Positions 52,472 to 60,966 of a DNA stretch of 64,000 bases are shown one piece after another. The notes below the pieces were generated by a model. That model saw only the letters and a list, made by a program, of their open reading frames with translations. It ran no database searches and was not told the DNA's origin. Where the stretch lies: the NCBI RefSeq assembly GCF_004402695.1, contig NZ_SOFL01000022.1, positions 366 to 64,365 of the forward strand. Direction: 5' to 3'. Made by a program: the position numbers and the translations under genes. The number at the start of each line of letters is the position of its first letter. Position 1 is the stretch's first letter. Source of the stretch: Cryobacterium adonitolivorans (GTDB lineage Bacteria > Actinomycetota > Actinomycetes > Actinomycetales > Microbacteriaceae).

Positions 52472-54073
52472 ATGACTGAGAAGACCGCCCACCGCGTACT
52501 GGTCACCGGCGCCACCGGCTACATCGGAGGCCGGCTGGTTCCCAAGCTGCTCGAGGCCGGCCACAGCGTGCGGGTACTCGTGCGTTCGCCCCAGAAACTC
52601 ACCGACGTGCCGTGGGCCAACGACGTCGAGATCGTCGAAGGCGACCTCGGTGACCGGTCCTCGGTCGCCAGGGCCAGCGTCGGCATCGACGTGTTGTACT
52701 ACCTGGTGCACTCGATGGGCGCAAGGGGCGACTTCGAAGAGACCGAACGCACGGCGGCCCGGAACGTGGCCGGCGCCGCGGCCGAGGCGCAGGTCTCGCG
52801 CATCGTCTACCTCGGCGGCCTGCACCCCGCCAGCCAGACCCTCTCGCCGCACCTGCGTTCCCGCGCCGAGGTCGGCCGCATCCTGCTGGACTCCGGCGTG
52901 CCCACTGTCGCATTCCAGGCCGGGGTCGTCATCGGCTCCGGTTCGACGTCGTTCGAGATGATCCGGCACCTGACCGATGTGCTGCCGTACATGCCGGCGC
53001 CCCGCTGGGTACGCAACTTCATCCAGCCCATCGCGGTGCGGGACGTTTTGCACTACCTGGTCGCTGCCGCGGATGTGCCCGCCGACGTCAACCGCACCTT
53101 CGATATCGGTGGTCCCGACGTGCTGCGGTACGGCCAGATGATGAACGGTTACGCCGTCGAAGCCGGCCTCCACCAGCGCCCCATCGCGCCGCTGCCCGTG
53201 CTCACCCCGTGGCTCGCTTCACAGTGGGTCAACCTGGTCACTCCCATCCCGCGCAGCCTTGCCGTGCCGATAATCGCGTCCCTGCAATACGACTGCGTAG
53301 TGCACGAGCACGACATCGACGCCGTGATCCCACCACCTGCCGGTGGCCTCACCACCTACCGCCGGGCCGTGCGCCTGGCGCTGGGCAGGATGCGCGACGG
53401 CGACGTGGAGACCAGCTGGCAGAACGCTGCGACGGAGGGGGCGTCGAGCAACCCGCTGCCCAGTGACCCCGACTGGGCCGGCCACCTCGTCTACACCGAC
53501 CTCAAGGAGAAGCGCACCTCGGCCAAGCCGGCCGACCTGTGGCGGGTCATCGAGAGCATCGGCGGGGCGAACGGCTGGTACTCCTTCCCGCTGGCCTGGG
53601 CGGTGCGTGGCTGGATGGACAAGATCGTCGGGGGAGTGGGACTGCGCCGCGGCCGCCGGCATCCCGACCGCCTGCAGACCGGTGACGTGCTCGACTTCTG
53701 GCGTGTCGAACGCATCGAGCGGGGCAGCTTCCTGCGGTTGCGCGCCGAGATGCGCGTGCCCGGACGGGCCTGGCTCGAAATGCGTGCCGAACCGACGGAT
53801 GGCGGCGGCTCGATCTACCGCCAGCGCGCGGTGTTCTTCCCGCGCGGACTGGGCGGCCGGCTCTACTGGTTCTTGATCCTGCCCTTCCACGGCGTGATCT
53901 TCAGCGGCATGGCCAACCGCATCACCGCCGCCGCCGAAACAGAGGCCGCCACCCTCGACGCCGAACCCGCGAACCCGGTGAGCGCCCGGGAGCAGCCGGC
54001 GGCTGACGGAACCTTGCCAATTTCGACCCTAGCCAGCGTCCACCGGGGAGCGCATCATGGTAGCAAACGTTGA
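52472..54073 (+). CDS. SDR-family NAD(P)-binding protein with C-terminal DUF2867 domain
   Basis: Encodes 533 aa. The N-terminal 290 residues are an atypical SDR: Rossmann VLVTGATGYIGGRLVPKLLE, VEIVEGDLGDRSSVARASVG, VLYYLVHSMGARGDFEETER and IVYLGGLHP. The C-terminal ~200 residues match DUF2867 (DLWRVIESIGGANGWYSFPL, GDVLDFWRVERIERGSFLRL). Such fusions occur in many actinobacteria, with unknown substrate. ATG 52472 is 6 nt after TAGGCT. The next gene follows after 9 nt. Confidence 0.88.
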   Translation: MTEKTAHRVLVTGATGYIGGRLVPKLLEAGHSVRVLVRSPQKLTDVPWANDVEIVEGDLGDRSSVARASVGIDVLYYLVHSMGARGDFEETERTAARNVAGAAAEAQVSRIVYLGGLHPASQTLSPHLRSRAEVGRILLDSGVPTVAFQAGVVIGSGSTSFEMIRHLTDVLPYMPAPRWVRNFIQPIAVRDVLHYLVAAADVPADVNRTFDIGGPDVLRYGQMMNGYAVEAGLHQRPIAPLPVLTPWLASQWVNLVTPIPRSLAVPIIASLQYDCVVHEHDIDAVIPPPAGGLTTYRRAVRLALGRMRDGDVETSWQNAATEGASSNPLPSDPDWAGHLVYTDLKEKRTSAKPADLWRVIESIGGANGWYSFPLAWAVRGWMDKIVGGVGLRRGRRHPDRLQTGDVLDFWRVERIERGSFLRLRAEMRVPGRAWLEMRAEPTDGGGSIYRQRAVFFPRGLGGRLYWFLILPFHGVIFSGMANRITAAAETEAATLDAEPANPVSAREQPAADGTLPISTLASVHRGAHHGSKR

Positions 54074-54082
54074 GGAGTGCAG

Positions 54083-54643
54083 ATGTCCGCTGTGGTGGTG
54101 TTCGTCGGCGACGGCCTCAGTGCGGGTGCTCGATGGGAGGAAAGGTTCCCCGAGCTGGAGGTGCGCAACCTCGGCGTGAGCGGGGACACGACCGATGAGG
54201 TCCTGGGCCGGCTCGATCAGGTCGTCGATGTCGATCCCGACGCCGTCGTCCTGCAGGTGGGTACCAACGATGTGGGCTGGAACCGCTCGGACGAGTACAT
54301 CGTGCGCAACATCGAGACCATCCTGTGCACCGTGCGCAAGCGGCTTCCCGGCAGTCGGCTGCTGATCCAGTCGGTGCCCCCGCGCGAGAAGGAGTTCGTG
54401 CATGTGATCCGGTCGGTCAACCGGCATTTGCGTCAGTTCGCGCCGACGGTCAAGGCTCGCTACCTGGACCTGTGGCCGGTGTTGGCCGCTGAAGACGGCA
54501 CGCTCAGTGTCGAATGGTCAGCCGACCGCCTGCACCTCATCGAAGCCGGCTACGTCGTATGGCTCAACGAGCTTCGACCGGCGCTGGTCGACCTTCTCGA
54601 GCGCCCGCCGGAATCAATGTCCGTCAGCCGGCACCCCGCCTGA
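54083..54643 (+). CDS. SGNH-hydrolase-like protein lacking the catalytic Ser
   Basis: Encodes 186 aa. The blocks of the SGNH fold are in order: block I AVVVFVGDGLSAGARW, block II VRNLGVSGDTTDEVLGRL, block III VLQVGTNDVGW and block V SADRLHLIEAGYVVW (DxxH). In block I the expected GDS reads GDG, so the nucleophile is missing; a Ser occurs two residues later. The usual substrates are esters or acyl glycans, so this may be an inactive or altered enzyme. ATG 54083 has ttgaggag upstream; the GTG at 54077 is part of that site. The stop codon lies in a 14-bp tandem repeat. Confidence 0.85.
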   Translation: MSAVVVFVGDGLSAGARWEERFPELEVRNLGVSGDTTDEVLGRLDQVVDVDPDAVVLQVGTNDVGWNRSDEYIVRNIETILCTVRKRLPGSRLLIQSVPPREKEFVHVIRSVNRHLRQFAPTVKARYLDLWPVLAAEDGTLSVEWSADRLHLIEAGYVVWLNELRPALVDLLERPPESMSVSRHPA

Positions 54644-54692
54644 CCAACCCCGCCTGACGAACCCCGCCTGACCAACCCCGCCTGACGAGCCC
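54637..54692 (+). repeat. 14-bp tandem repeat, four copies, over the SGNH stop codon
   Basis: cgcctgaccaaccc-type units at 54637, 54651, 54665 and 54679, alternating cctgacca and cctgacga. Each unit carries a TGA; because 14 is not a multiple of 3 these TGAs fall in all three reading frames (54641, 54655, 54669). The first TGA is the stop of the SGNH-like gene. Confidence 0.9.
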
Positions 54693-54738
54693 CGCCTCGG
54701 CGGCCCGCCGCCGGTGACCGGTGCCGGACTGCCCTCGC

Positions 54739-54744
54739 TACCAT
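54739..54744 (+). promoter_or_regulatory. -10 box TACCAT, 6 nt before ATG (leaderless candidate)
   Basis: TACCAT, gagagc, ATG 54751. Confidence 0.5.
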
Positions 54745-54750
54745 GAGAGC

Positions 54751-56658
54751 ATGCAACAACCCGTCAGTTCCCGCCTGCGACTGTCGTTGACAGCGACGAT
54801 TCTCGCCGGGCTCACCCTCTTCTCCGTGAGCCTCGCGGGGGCCCTGGCCGCCCCGTCTGGCGCTGTGGCCGCGCGATCCGCGCCTCAGTCGGTTGCCCAC
54901 GCCGTGGCGACCGGTGTTGACGATTTCAGTTTCGCTTCCATGCACGCCGACTACCGGCTCGGCCGTGACGACGAGGGCCACTCCACCCTGGCCACCACTG
55001 AGACTCTTGTGGCGAGTTTCCCGGAGACTGACCAGAACCACGGGATACGGCGGCAGATACCCACCCACTACCGGGGTCAGCCCACCGCGCTGTCCATTGT
55101 CAGTGTCACCGACGAGACCGGCAGAGAGCGGGACTACGAGACCGACACCGACAGTGACGACTCGAATGATGAGTACCTCATGGTCACCATCGCGGACGAC
55201 GGCTTCGTGCACGGCGAACAGACGTACGTCATCAGCTACAGCCAGAAGAACATAGCCCACTTCCCCGACGACACCCCGGATGAGGAGTTCTTCTGGGAGG
55301 TGAACGGCACCGGATGGTCCCAGCCGTTCGGCACCGTCTCAGCGACAGTGCACGTGGCAGCCGACCTGGTTCCCGCCCTCACCGGACAGACCGCCTGCTA
55401 CCAGGGCGCGTCGACATCCGGTGCGACCTGCGACGCGCTCGGCAGCGCCGCCGACGGTGACGAATGGGTTATCGAAGCCACCGCACGCGACCTGGCACCG
55501 CGCGAGGGCCTGGCCCTGGCCGTGGGTTTCGACGAGGGAACGTTCGTGCCCCGGGACGATTCGTTCACGGCAAACGTGTTCCCCACGATCGCGCTCCTCG
55601 CGTCGCTGGCGGCGTTGGCCACGGCCGTGATCGGCGTCGTCGCGCGCAACACACGGTGGCGCAACCAGCCTGGCCGGCCCACCATCATCGCGGAATACCT
55701 GCCGCCGGCGGGCGTGAACCTGCTACAGGCCGGCGGTGTGCTCGGCGCCAAGGCCAGTGGCAAGTCCCTCACCGCCCAGTTCCTGCAGTTCGCCGTGAAC
55801 GGCAATCTTCGGGTCCTTGAGGGTGCGGGTAAGAACCATTACCTCCTCGAACTGCGCTCCCGGGCGGGCCTGGACCCCACCGAACGCGCGGTACTCGACG
55901 CGCTGTTCTCCGCCCACCAGGACATCGGCACGATCCGTGATTTCAGGAAGACGGATGCGAAAATGGGTACCGCCCTCACCGCAGCGCGGAGTGCCGCCCG
56001 TAAGCAACTGCTCGCCGACGGGCTGCGCGAGAAGAAGGGCGGCGCCCTCAGAGGCTGGCTGTTGGGCGTGGCCGTCGTCGCCGGCTTCGTCGCGATGATC
56101 GCGAGCATCATCTCGTTCGCCACGGAGATCGCCGGGGCGTGGCCGGCACTGTTCCTGATCGTTGGCCTGGCCGCGGCGATTGTTACGGTTACCGTGATCG
56201 CCGACGTGCGACCGCTCACCGCTCGCGGCGCCGAATTGCGCGACTACCTGAAGGGCGTATCCGTGTACATCTCGCTTGCCGAAGCCGACCGACTTCGGGT
56301 GCTGCAGAGCCCTTCGGGCGCCCTGCGCACGCCGTACCGGCCCGAATCGACCGGTGCGGTGGTGACCGAACCCGTGCAGGTGCTCAAGCTCTATGAACGG
56401 CTGCTGCCGCTCGCCGTGCTCACCGGTCAAGAGAAGGAATGGTCCACGGTGCTCGGCGACTACTACGCCGATGCCCACCAGCAGCCGGACTGGTACGTCG
56501 GCACCGCGCCGTTCAGCGCCGCGTACTTCGCCACCGGCGTCTCAGCGTTTGCCTCGTCCGCATCGACGGGCGTCGCATCGAGTTCGGCCGGTTCAGGCTC
56601 GAGCGGTGGAGGCTCCGTCGGCGGCGGCGGAGGCGGCGGCGGGGGAGGGGGCGTCTGA
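54751..56658 (+). CDS. DUF2207 membrane protein with Gly-rich C-terminus
   Basis: Encodes 635 aa. A signal peptide (about residues 1-40, LSLTATILAGLTLFSVSLAG) is followed by the DUF2207 extracellular domain (FASMHADYRLGRDDEGHSTL, HGIRRQIPTHYRGQPTALSI, FFWEVNGTGW), one helix near residues 275-290, a cytoplasmic part with AEYLPPAGVNLLQAGGVLGA, then two adjacent helices (GWLLGVAVVAGFVAMIASII; GAWPALFLIVGLAAAIVTVT). The tail is GSSGGGSVGGGG with more Gly, a pattern common in this family. Function unknown. The ATG at 54751 is set by the TACCAT box and the signal peptide. Overlaps the next start codon by 1 nt (TGATG). Confidence 0.88.
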   Translation: MQQPVSSRLRLSLTATILAGLTLFSVSLAGALAAPSGAVAARSAPQSVAHAVATGVDDFSFASMHADYRLGRDDEGHSTLATTETLVASFPETDQNHGIRRQIPTHYRGQPTALSIVSVTDETGRERDYETDTDSDDSNDEYLMVTIADDGFVHGEQTYVISYSQKNIAHFPDDTPDEEFFWEVNGTGWSQPFGTVSATVHVAADLVPALTGQTACYQGASTSGATCDALGSAADGDEWVIEATARDLAPREGLALAVGFDEGTFVPRDDSFTANVFPTIALLASLAALATAVIGVVARNTRWRNQPGRPTIIAEYLPPAGVNLLQAGGVLGAKASGKSLTAQFLQFAVNGNLRVLEGAGKNHYLLELRSRAGLDPTERAVLDALFSAHQDIGTIRDFRKTDAKMGTALTAARSAARKQLLADGLREKKGGALRGWLLGVAVVAGFVAMIASIISFATEIAGAWPALFLIVGLAAAIVTVTVIADVRPLTARGAELRDYLKGVSVYISLAEADRLRVLQSPSGALRTPYRPESTGAVVTEPVQVLKLYERLLPLAVLTGQEKEWSTVLGDYYADAHQQPDWYVGTAPFSAAYFATGVSAFASSASTGVASSSAGSGSSGGGSVGGGGGGGGGGGV

Positions 56659-56996
56659 TGGGCACCCCGGCAGAACCTACCTACACCCGCTCGGCTCTGG
56701 CACCCGGCCTGCTCGGCGCCATCGCACTCCTGGCCGGACTGGCCCTGCTCGATGTCGACAGCTTCGTGATCATCCGCTACATCGTCAGCATCCTGGCCCT
56801 CATCATGTGCGTCTTCGTCATCCAGGCCAAGTCGTGGTGGTGGCTCATCGGCCTGGTGCCCATCGCGGTGCTGTGGAATCCGATCGTCGTGATCGAGCTG
56901 CACGGCCAGGGCTGGGTATCCGCGCAATTCATCGCCGCCCTGATCTTCATCATCGTCGGAATCCGAACCAAGGTCCCGACCGCGGTGCACCGCTAA
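56658..56996 (+). CDS. Small four-helix membrane protein (DUF6804-like)
   Basis: Encodes 112 aa. Four hydrophobic segments: SALAPGLLGAIALLAGLALL, FVIIRYIVSILALIMCVFVI, SWWWLIGLVPIAVLWNPIVV and VSAQFIAALIFIIVGIRTKV. The central WWWLIGLVPIAVLWNPIVVI is typical of small DUF6804-type proteins; the family name is a recollection, not certain. The start is ATG 56658, whose A is the last base of the upstream TGA. Tight coupling suggests that it partners the DUF2207 protein. Confidence 0.82.
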   Translation: MGTPAEPTYTRSALAPGLLGAIALLAGLALLDVDSFVIIRYIVSILALIMCVFVIQAKSWWWLIGLVPIAVLWNPIVVIELHGQGWVSAQFIAALIFIIVGIRTKVPTAVHR

Positions 56997-57011
56997 TTCC
57001 GGGGGCGGGCA

Positions 57012-57017
57012 TAGACT
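57012..57017 (+). promoter_or_regulatory. Possible -10 box upstream of the SNF2 helicase gene
   Basis: TAGACT at 57012-57017 would give an RNA start near 57024 and a 5' leader of about 176 nt before ATG 57200. No convincing -35 and no recognised riboswitch in the leader (57024-57199), where I see no gene. Confidence 0.35.
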
Positions 57018-57199
57018 AATGATGCGTCTGGAGCCGGGCTCGACCGTGGCCCCGCGACCATCAGTGCACAAGTGACTGAAAGTTGCGGCGTCCCGCTGCT
57101 CGTTCATGGGGTTCGGCGTATCGATCGCACAGGCATCCCTGCGGATGCGCAACACGACGAGCGCGCATTGAGTGCCGCGCTGGTGTGAAGTGGAGAGAA

Positions 57200-59374
57200 A
57201 TGGCATACACCCGCCCCAACGGAGCGGGCCGCGCTGGAGCCGGCAGCGGTCGAACACGTCAACGCCCGCGCTCGCGCGACGACGACGCCCCGATCATCCC
57301 GATCCTCGCCCGCAAGGTGCGCGAGGTCGAAGCCAAGGCCCAGAGCGGCACCAAGCTCGGACCCACCAACCGCACCAAGTACCAGGTCATCGCGCTACTG
57401 ATGCGTGAGGAACGCGCCCGCGTGAAGACCGACCCCGAACTGACCGACGCGAACCGCGCCGAACTCCTCAAACGCCTCGACGGCATCGCCCAGATCCTCG
57501 CGAAGACTGCCGCCCGCGACACCAGCCTGATCACCCTGCTCGAACCGGATGCCGGCGTCTCAACCGTCGCGCAGCGCTTCCGCCGCGACTGGCTGCTGGA
57601 ATCCGGCGCGGAACTCAGCCCGGACGAACTCATCATCACCCGCGAACCCGAGGCCAAGCCCGAGGTTCCGCAGAACCAGGTCATCCCGCAGTCGGTGCGC
57701 GCCCGCCAGCTGGCCAACCCGTTCCTGGCCCCCGACTTCAGCGCAGTGAAGGCCGCGCCGGTCTCGTCCGCTCGCCGTCTGGCCAACTGGGAACTGCTCG
57801 GCCCGCTGTTCAAAGCCTTCGAATTCGGTTCCGGCGGCCAGGCCGCCAGCATGGACCTGCCCGAAGCTCCCCACGTCGACAGGTTCTCTCCGCGCGGCAT
57901 GGAACTCATGCGCCACCAGGCCCGCTTCATCGAAAGCGCCCGCACCGGCCACCGCAGCTACCTGCTCGCCGACGAGCCCGGCCTGGGCAAGACCGCGCAG
58001 AGCCTGCTCGCCGCCTCCGTCGCCGGCGCCTACCCGCTGCTGGCAATCGTGCCCAACGTCGTCAAGATGAACTGGGTGCGCGAGGTCGAACTGTGGACGC
58101 CGCACCGTCGCGCCACGGTCATCCACGGTGACGGCGATACCCTCGACGCCTTCGCCGACGTCGTCGTGGTCAACTACGACGTTCTCGACCGGCACCTGGC
58201 CTGGCTCGGCACCCTGGGCTTCAAAGGCATGGTCGTCGACGAGGCCCACTTCATCAAGAACCTGCAGTCGCAGCGTTCCAAGCACGTCCTCAGCCTCGCC
58301 GAGCAGATCCGCCGCCGCACCCCGGGCAACAACCCTCTGCTGATGGCACTCACCGGAACGCCGCTGATCAACGACGTCGATGACTTCCGCGCCATCTGGC
58401 AGTTCCTCGGTTGGATCGACGGCGACAAGCCCACCGCCAAGCTCATGTCACGCCTGGAGGAAACCGGGCTCACCCCCGCCGACGCCGGCTTCTACACCGC
58501 TGCCCGCGCCGCGGTCATCGACATGGGCATCGTGCGTCGCCGCAAGGTCGACGTCGCCGCCGACCTGCCCGCCAAGCGGATCGCCGACCTCCCGGTGGAA
58601 CTCGACAGCGAACTGGGCCGCTCCATCCAGAAGGCCGAACGGGAGCTCGGCGCCCGTCTGGTGCAGCGATACAAGGCCCTCGTCACCGCGCGGCACCCCG
58701 GTGTGCGCAACCCGGATCTCGATGACGACCAGCGCGCCGCATACATCCGCGCCGTCGCGCACGCCGACCTCGAAGAGTCCAAGGGCACCAGCACCGGTGA
58801 GAACGTCTTCACCATGGTGCGCAAGATCGGCCAGGCCAAGGCCGGGCTCGCCGCGGACTACGCGGCCCAGCTGGCCCACTCGGTTGGCAAGGTGGTGTTC
58901 TTCGCCAAGCACATCGATGTGATGGATGCCGCGGAGGAGATCTTCGCCAGGCGGGGCCTGCGCACGGTGTCGCTGCGCGGCGATCAGAGCGCCCTGGCCC
59001 GCCAGGCGGCGATCGACTCCTTCAACACCGACCCAGAGGTCGCCATTGTGGTGTGTTCGCTCACCGCGGCCGGCGTGGGCGTGAACCTGCAGGCGGCATC
59101 CAACGTGGTTCTGGCCGAACTGAGCTGGACGGCGGCGGAGCAGACCCAGGCCATCGACCGGGTGCACCGGATCGGCCAGGCCGAACCTGTCACCGCGTGG
59201 CGGATCATCGCCGCGCACACCATCGACGCGCGAATCGCCGAACTCATCGGCAGCAAGCAGGGCCTCGCGGCCCGCGCGCTCGACGGCGCAGACGAAGAGA
59301 TTTCAGCTGCCGATTCCGTGCAGGCCAGCGCGTTGGTATACGTACTCACGCAGGCGCTCGACGGAGAGCTGTAA
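57200..59374 (+). CDS. SNF2-family DEAD/DEAH-box helicase
   Basis: Encodes 724 aa. Residues about 1-230 are an unrecognised, mostly helical N-terminal region with a basic start (RTRQRPRSRDDDAP) and KTDPELTDANRAELLKRLDG. The Swi2/Snf2 core follows: YLLADEPGLGKTAQSLLAAS (Walker A), VVNYDVLDRHLAWLG, MVVDEAHFIKNLQSQ (DEAH), LMALTGTPLINDVDDF, VVFFAKHIDVMDAAEE, and motif VI AIDRVHRIGQAEPVTAWRII. It probably translocates on double-stranded DNA; the target is unknown. ATG 57200 has ggagag 4-8 nt upstream. Stands alone between the membrane pair and pfkA. Confidence 0.9.
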   Translation: MAYTRPNGAGRAGAGSGRTRQRPRSRDDDAPIIPILARKVREVEAKAQSGTKLGPTNRTKYQVIALLMREERARVKTDPELTDANRAELLKRLDGIAQILAKTAARDTSLITLLEPDAGVSTVAQRFRRDWLLESGAELSPDELIITREPEAKPEVPQNQVIPQSVRARQLANPFLAPDFSAVKAAPVSSARRLANWELLGPLFKAFEFGSGGQAASMDLPEAPHVDRFSPRGMELMRHQARFIESARTGHRSYLLADEPGLGKTAQSLLAASVAGAYPLLAIVPNVVKMNWVREVELWTPHRRATVIHGDGDTLDAFADVVVVNYDVLDRHLAWLGTLGFKGMVVDEAHFIKNLQSQRSKHVLSLAEQIRRRTPGNNPLLMALTGTPLINDVDDFRAIWQFLGWIDGDKPTAKLMSRLEETGLTPADAGFYTAARAAVIDMGIVRRRKVDVAADLPAKRIADLPVELDSELGRSIQKAERELGARLVQRYKALVTARHPGVRNPDLDDDQRAAYIRAVAHADLEESKGTSTGENVFTMVRKIGQAKAGLAADYAAQLAHSVGKVVFFAKHIDVMDAAEEIFARRGLRTVSLRGDQSALARQAAIDSFNTDPEVAIVVCSLTAAGVGVNLQAASNVVLAELSWTAAEQTQAIDRVHRIGQAEPVTAWRIIAAHTIDARIAELIGSKQGLAARALDGADEEISAADSVQASALVYVLTQALDGEL

Positions 59375-59505
59375 CACCGGGCCGGAAGTCCCTAGCCGAG
59401 AGCAGCGCCGCCGGTGTTGACTTGATTCAGGTATGAGCCCGCCGCCATGATGGTGGTCTGGCATTCTGCCGTAACACACATGCATGCAATAAGGAGTAGC
59501 CAGAT

Positions 59506-60534
59506 ATGAAGATCGGTATCCTCACCAGCGGTGGAGACTGCCCGGGCCTCAACGCAGTGATTCGGGGTGCTGTCCTCAAGGGAGGCCGCGCGTACGACTC
59601 CGAGTTCGTGGGCATCCGCAACGGCTGGCGCGGGCTGGTGCAGGGCGAGTTCATGAAACTCGACCGGCACAGTGTTCGTGGCCTGTCCCGCCAGGGTGGC
59701 ACCATCCTCGGCAGCTCGCGCACCAACCCGTTCGAGGGCGAGAACGCGGGACCCGAGAACATCCAGAAGACCATGGATGCCGAGGGCATCGACGCCATCA
59801 TCGCGATCGGCGGCGAGGGCACCCTCACCGCTGCCCGTCGCCTCACCGATGCCGGCATCAAGATCGTCGGCGTGCCGAAGACCATCGACAACGACCTCGC
59901 CGCCACCGACTACTCGTTCGGCTTCAACACCGCCGTCGAGATCGCCACCGAGGCCATCGATCGTCTCCGCACCACGGCAGACTCCCACGGTCGCTGCATG
60001 ATCGTCGAGGTCATGGGCCGCCACGTGGGCTGGATCGCCCTGCACTCCGGTATGGCCGGCGGTGCCCACGCCATCCTCATCCCGGAGCAGCCGCAGACGA
60101 TCGAGCAGATCTGCGAATGGGTCGAGAGCGTCCGCGACCGCGGCCGCGCGCCGGTCCTCGTCGTTTCCGAAGGCTTCCTGCTCGCCGAAATGGGCGAAGC
60201 GCACTCGCACAAGGGCCTGGACGCGTTCAACCGTCCGCGTCTCGGCGGTATCAGCGAGCTCATCGCCCCCATGGTCGAAGAGCGCACCGGCATCGAGGCG
60301 CGGGCGACCGTCCTCGGCCACACCCAGCGTGGTGGCGCACCGTCGGCCTACGACCGGGTGCTCGCCACCCGCCTCGGCATGTCGGCCGTTGACGCCGTCA
60401 TCGAGGGCAAGTGGGGTTCGATGGTTTCCCTCAAGGGCACCGACATCCGCAACGTCAGCATCGCCGACGCCACCATGGACCTCAACCGGGTCACCCAGGA
60501 GCGTTACGACGAAGCGGCCGTGCTCTTCGGCTAA
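59506..60534 (+). CDS. pfkA: 6-phosphofructokinase (ATP-dependent type)
   Basis: Encodes 342 aa. Nucleotide and sugar motifs: ILTSGGDCPGLNAVIRGAVL, GGTILGSSRTNPF, AIGGEGTLTAARRL, VPKTIDNDLAATDYSFGFNT, EVMGRHVGWIALHSGMAGGA. The GGEGT glycine (E. coli position 104) together with the Lys of PKTIDND (position 124) is the combination described for ATP-dependent actinobacterial enzymes, as opposed to the PPi-dependent GGEDT. It catalyses the committed step of glycolysis. ATG 59506 is fixed by aaggag at 59491-59496. A terminator follows at 60571. Confidence 0.95.
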   Translation: MKIGILTSGGDCPGLNAVIRGAVLKGGRAYDSEFVGIRNGWRGLVQGEFMKLDRHSVRGLSRQGGTILGSSRTNPFEGENAGPENIQKTMDAEGIDAIIAIGGEGTLTAARRLTDAGIKIVGVPKTIDNDLAATDYSFGFNTAVEIATEAIDRLRTTADSHGRCMIVEVMGRHVGWIALHSGMAGGAHAILIPEQPQTIEQICEWVESVRDRGRAPVLVVSEGFLLAEMGEAHSHKGLDAFNRPRLGGISELIAPMVEERTGIEARATVLGHTQRGGAPSAYDRVLATRLGMSAVDAVIEGKWGSMVSLKGTDIRNVSIADATMDLNRVTQERYDEAAVLFG

Positions 60535-60570
60535 ACCTGCACCAGCAGACGGCACTGCCCGTTGACAAAA

Positions 60571-60605
60571 CTGCCCGGACGACTCAGGTCGGCCGGGCAG
60601 TGTTG
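60571..60605. terminator. Bidirectional terminator hairpin
   Basis: ctgcccgg (60571-60578) and ccgggcag (60593-60600), flanked by aaaa on the left and tgttgttt on the right, between convergent pfkA and the mycoredoxin gene. Confidence 0.75.
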
Positions 60606-60635
60606 TTTATGGTCAGTGTTGCGCTGGCATAAGAG

Positions 60636-60899
60636 TTATGCGGCGGGAGCGAGCTTGGCCTGCACCTGCGCGAGCGACGGGTTCGTCGCGGCAGAGCCAT
60701 CCGGGAACAGCACCGTCGGCACGGTGCGGTTGCCACCGTTGAGGCTCATCACTAGCTCAGAGGTGCCGTCGACCTCTTCGACGTTCACCTCGGTGTAGCC
60801 GATGCCGACCTTGTCGAGCTGGCTCTTCAGGCGCGAGCAGTACCCGCACCAGGTGGTGGTGAACATCGTGATAGTTCCGGTTTGAGGCACAAAATCCAT
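60636..60899 (-). CDS. mrx1: Mycoredoxin (glutaredoxin-like, CGYC)
   Basis: Encodes 87 aa. MFTTTWCGYCSRLKSQLDKV has the CxxC active site of Mrx1-type mycoredoxins, with the glutaredoxin fold elements YTEVNVEEVDG and NRTVPTVLFPDG (cis-Pro TVP). It reduces mycothiol mixed disulfides, which implies a mycothiol-producing host. ATG 60899 is preceded by TACGCT and 6 nt. In mycobacteria, as I recall, the gene lies between nudC and uvrD2; here it is about 9 kb to the right. Confidence 0.92.
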   Translation of the reverse strand: MDFVPQTGTITMFTTTWCGYCSRLKSQLDKVGIGYTEVNVEEVDGTSELVMSLNGGNRTVPTVLFPDGSAATNPSLAQVQAKLAPAA

Positions 60900-60905
60900 G
60901 CGTAC

Positions 60906-60911
60906 AGCGTA
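60906..60911 (-). promoter_or_regulatory. -10 box TACGCT of mrx1, 6 nt before ATG (leaderless candidate)
   Basis: Minus strand: TACGCT, gtacgc, ATG 60899. Confidence 0.5.
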
Positions 60912-60966
60912 ACCTAAGCATTTTTGGCATTCGCGAAAGTGCCGAGGGAGGGGCCGGGGCGCTCGC

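Noticed and set aside
57200..59374. SNF2 helicase as part of a phage-defence island (DISARM-like)
   Set aside because: No DNA methyltransferase, phospholipase D, DUF1998 or other defence gene flanks it; neighbours are pfkA and small membrane proteins.
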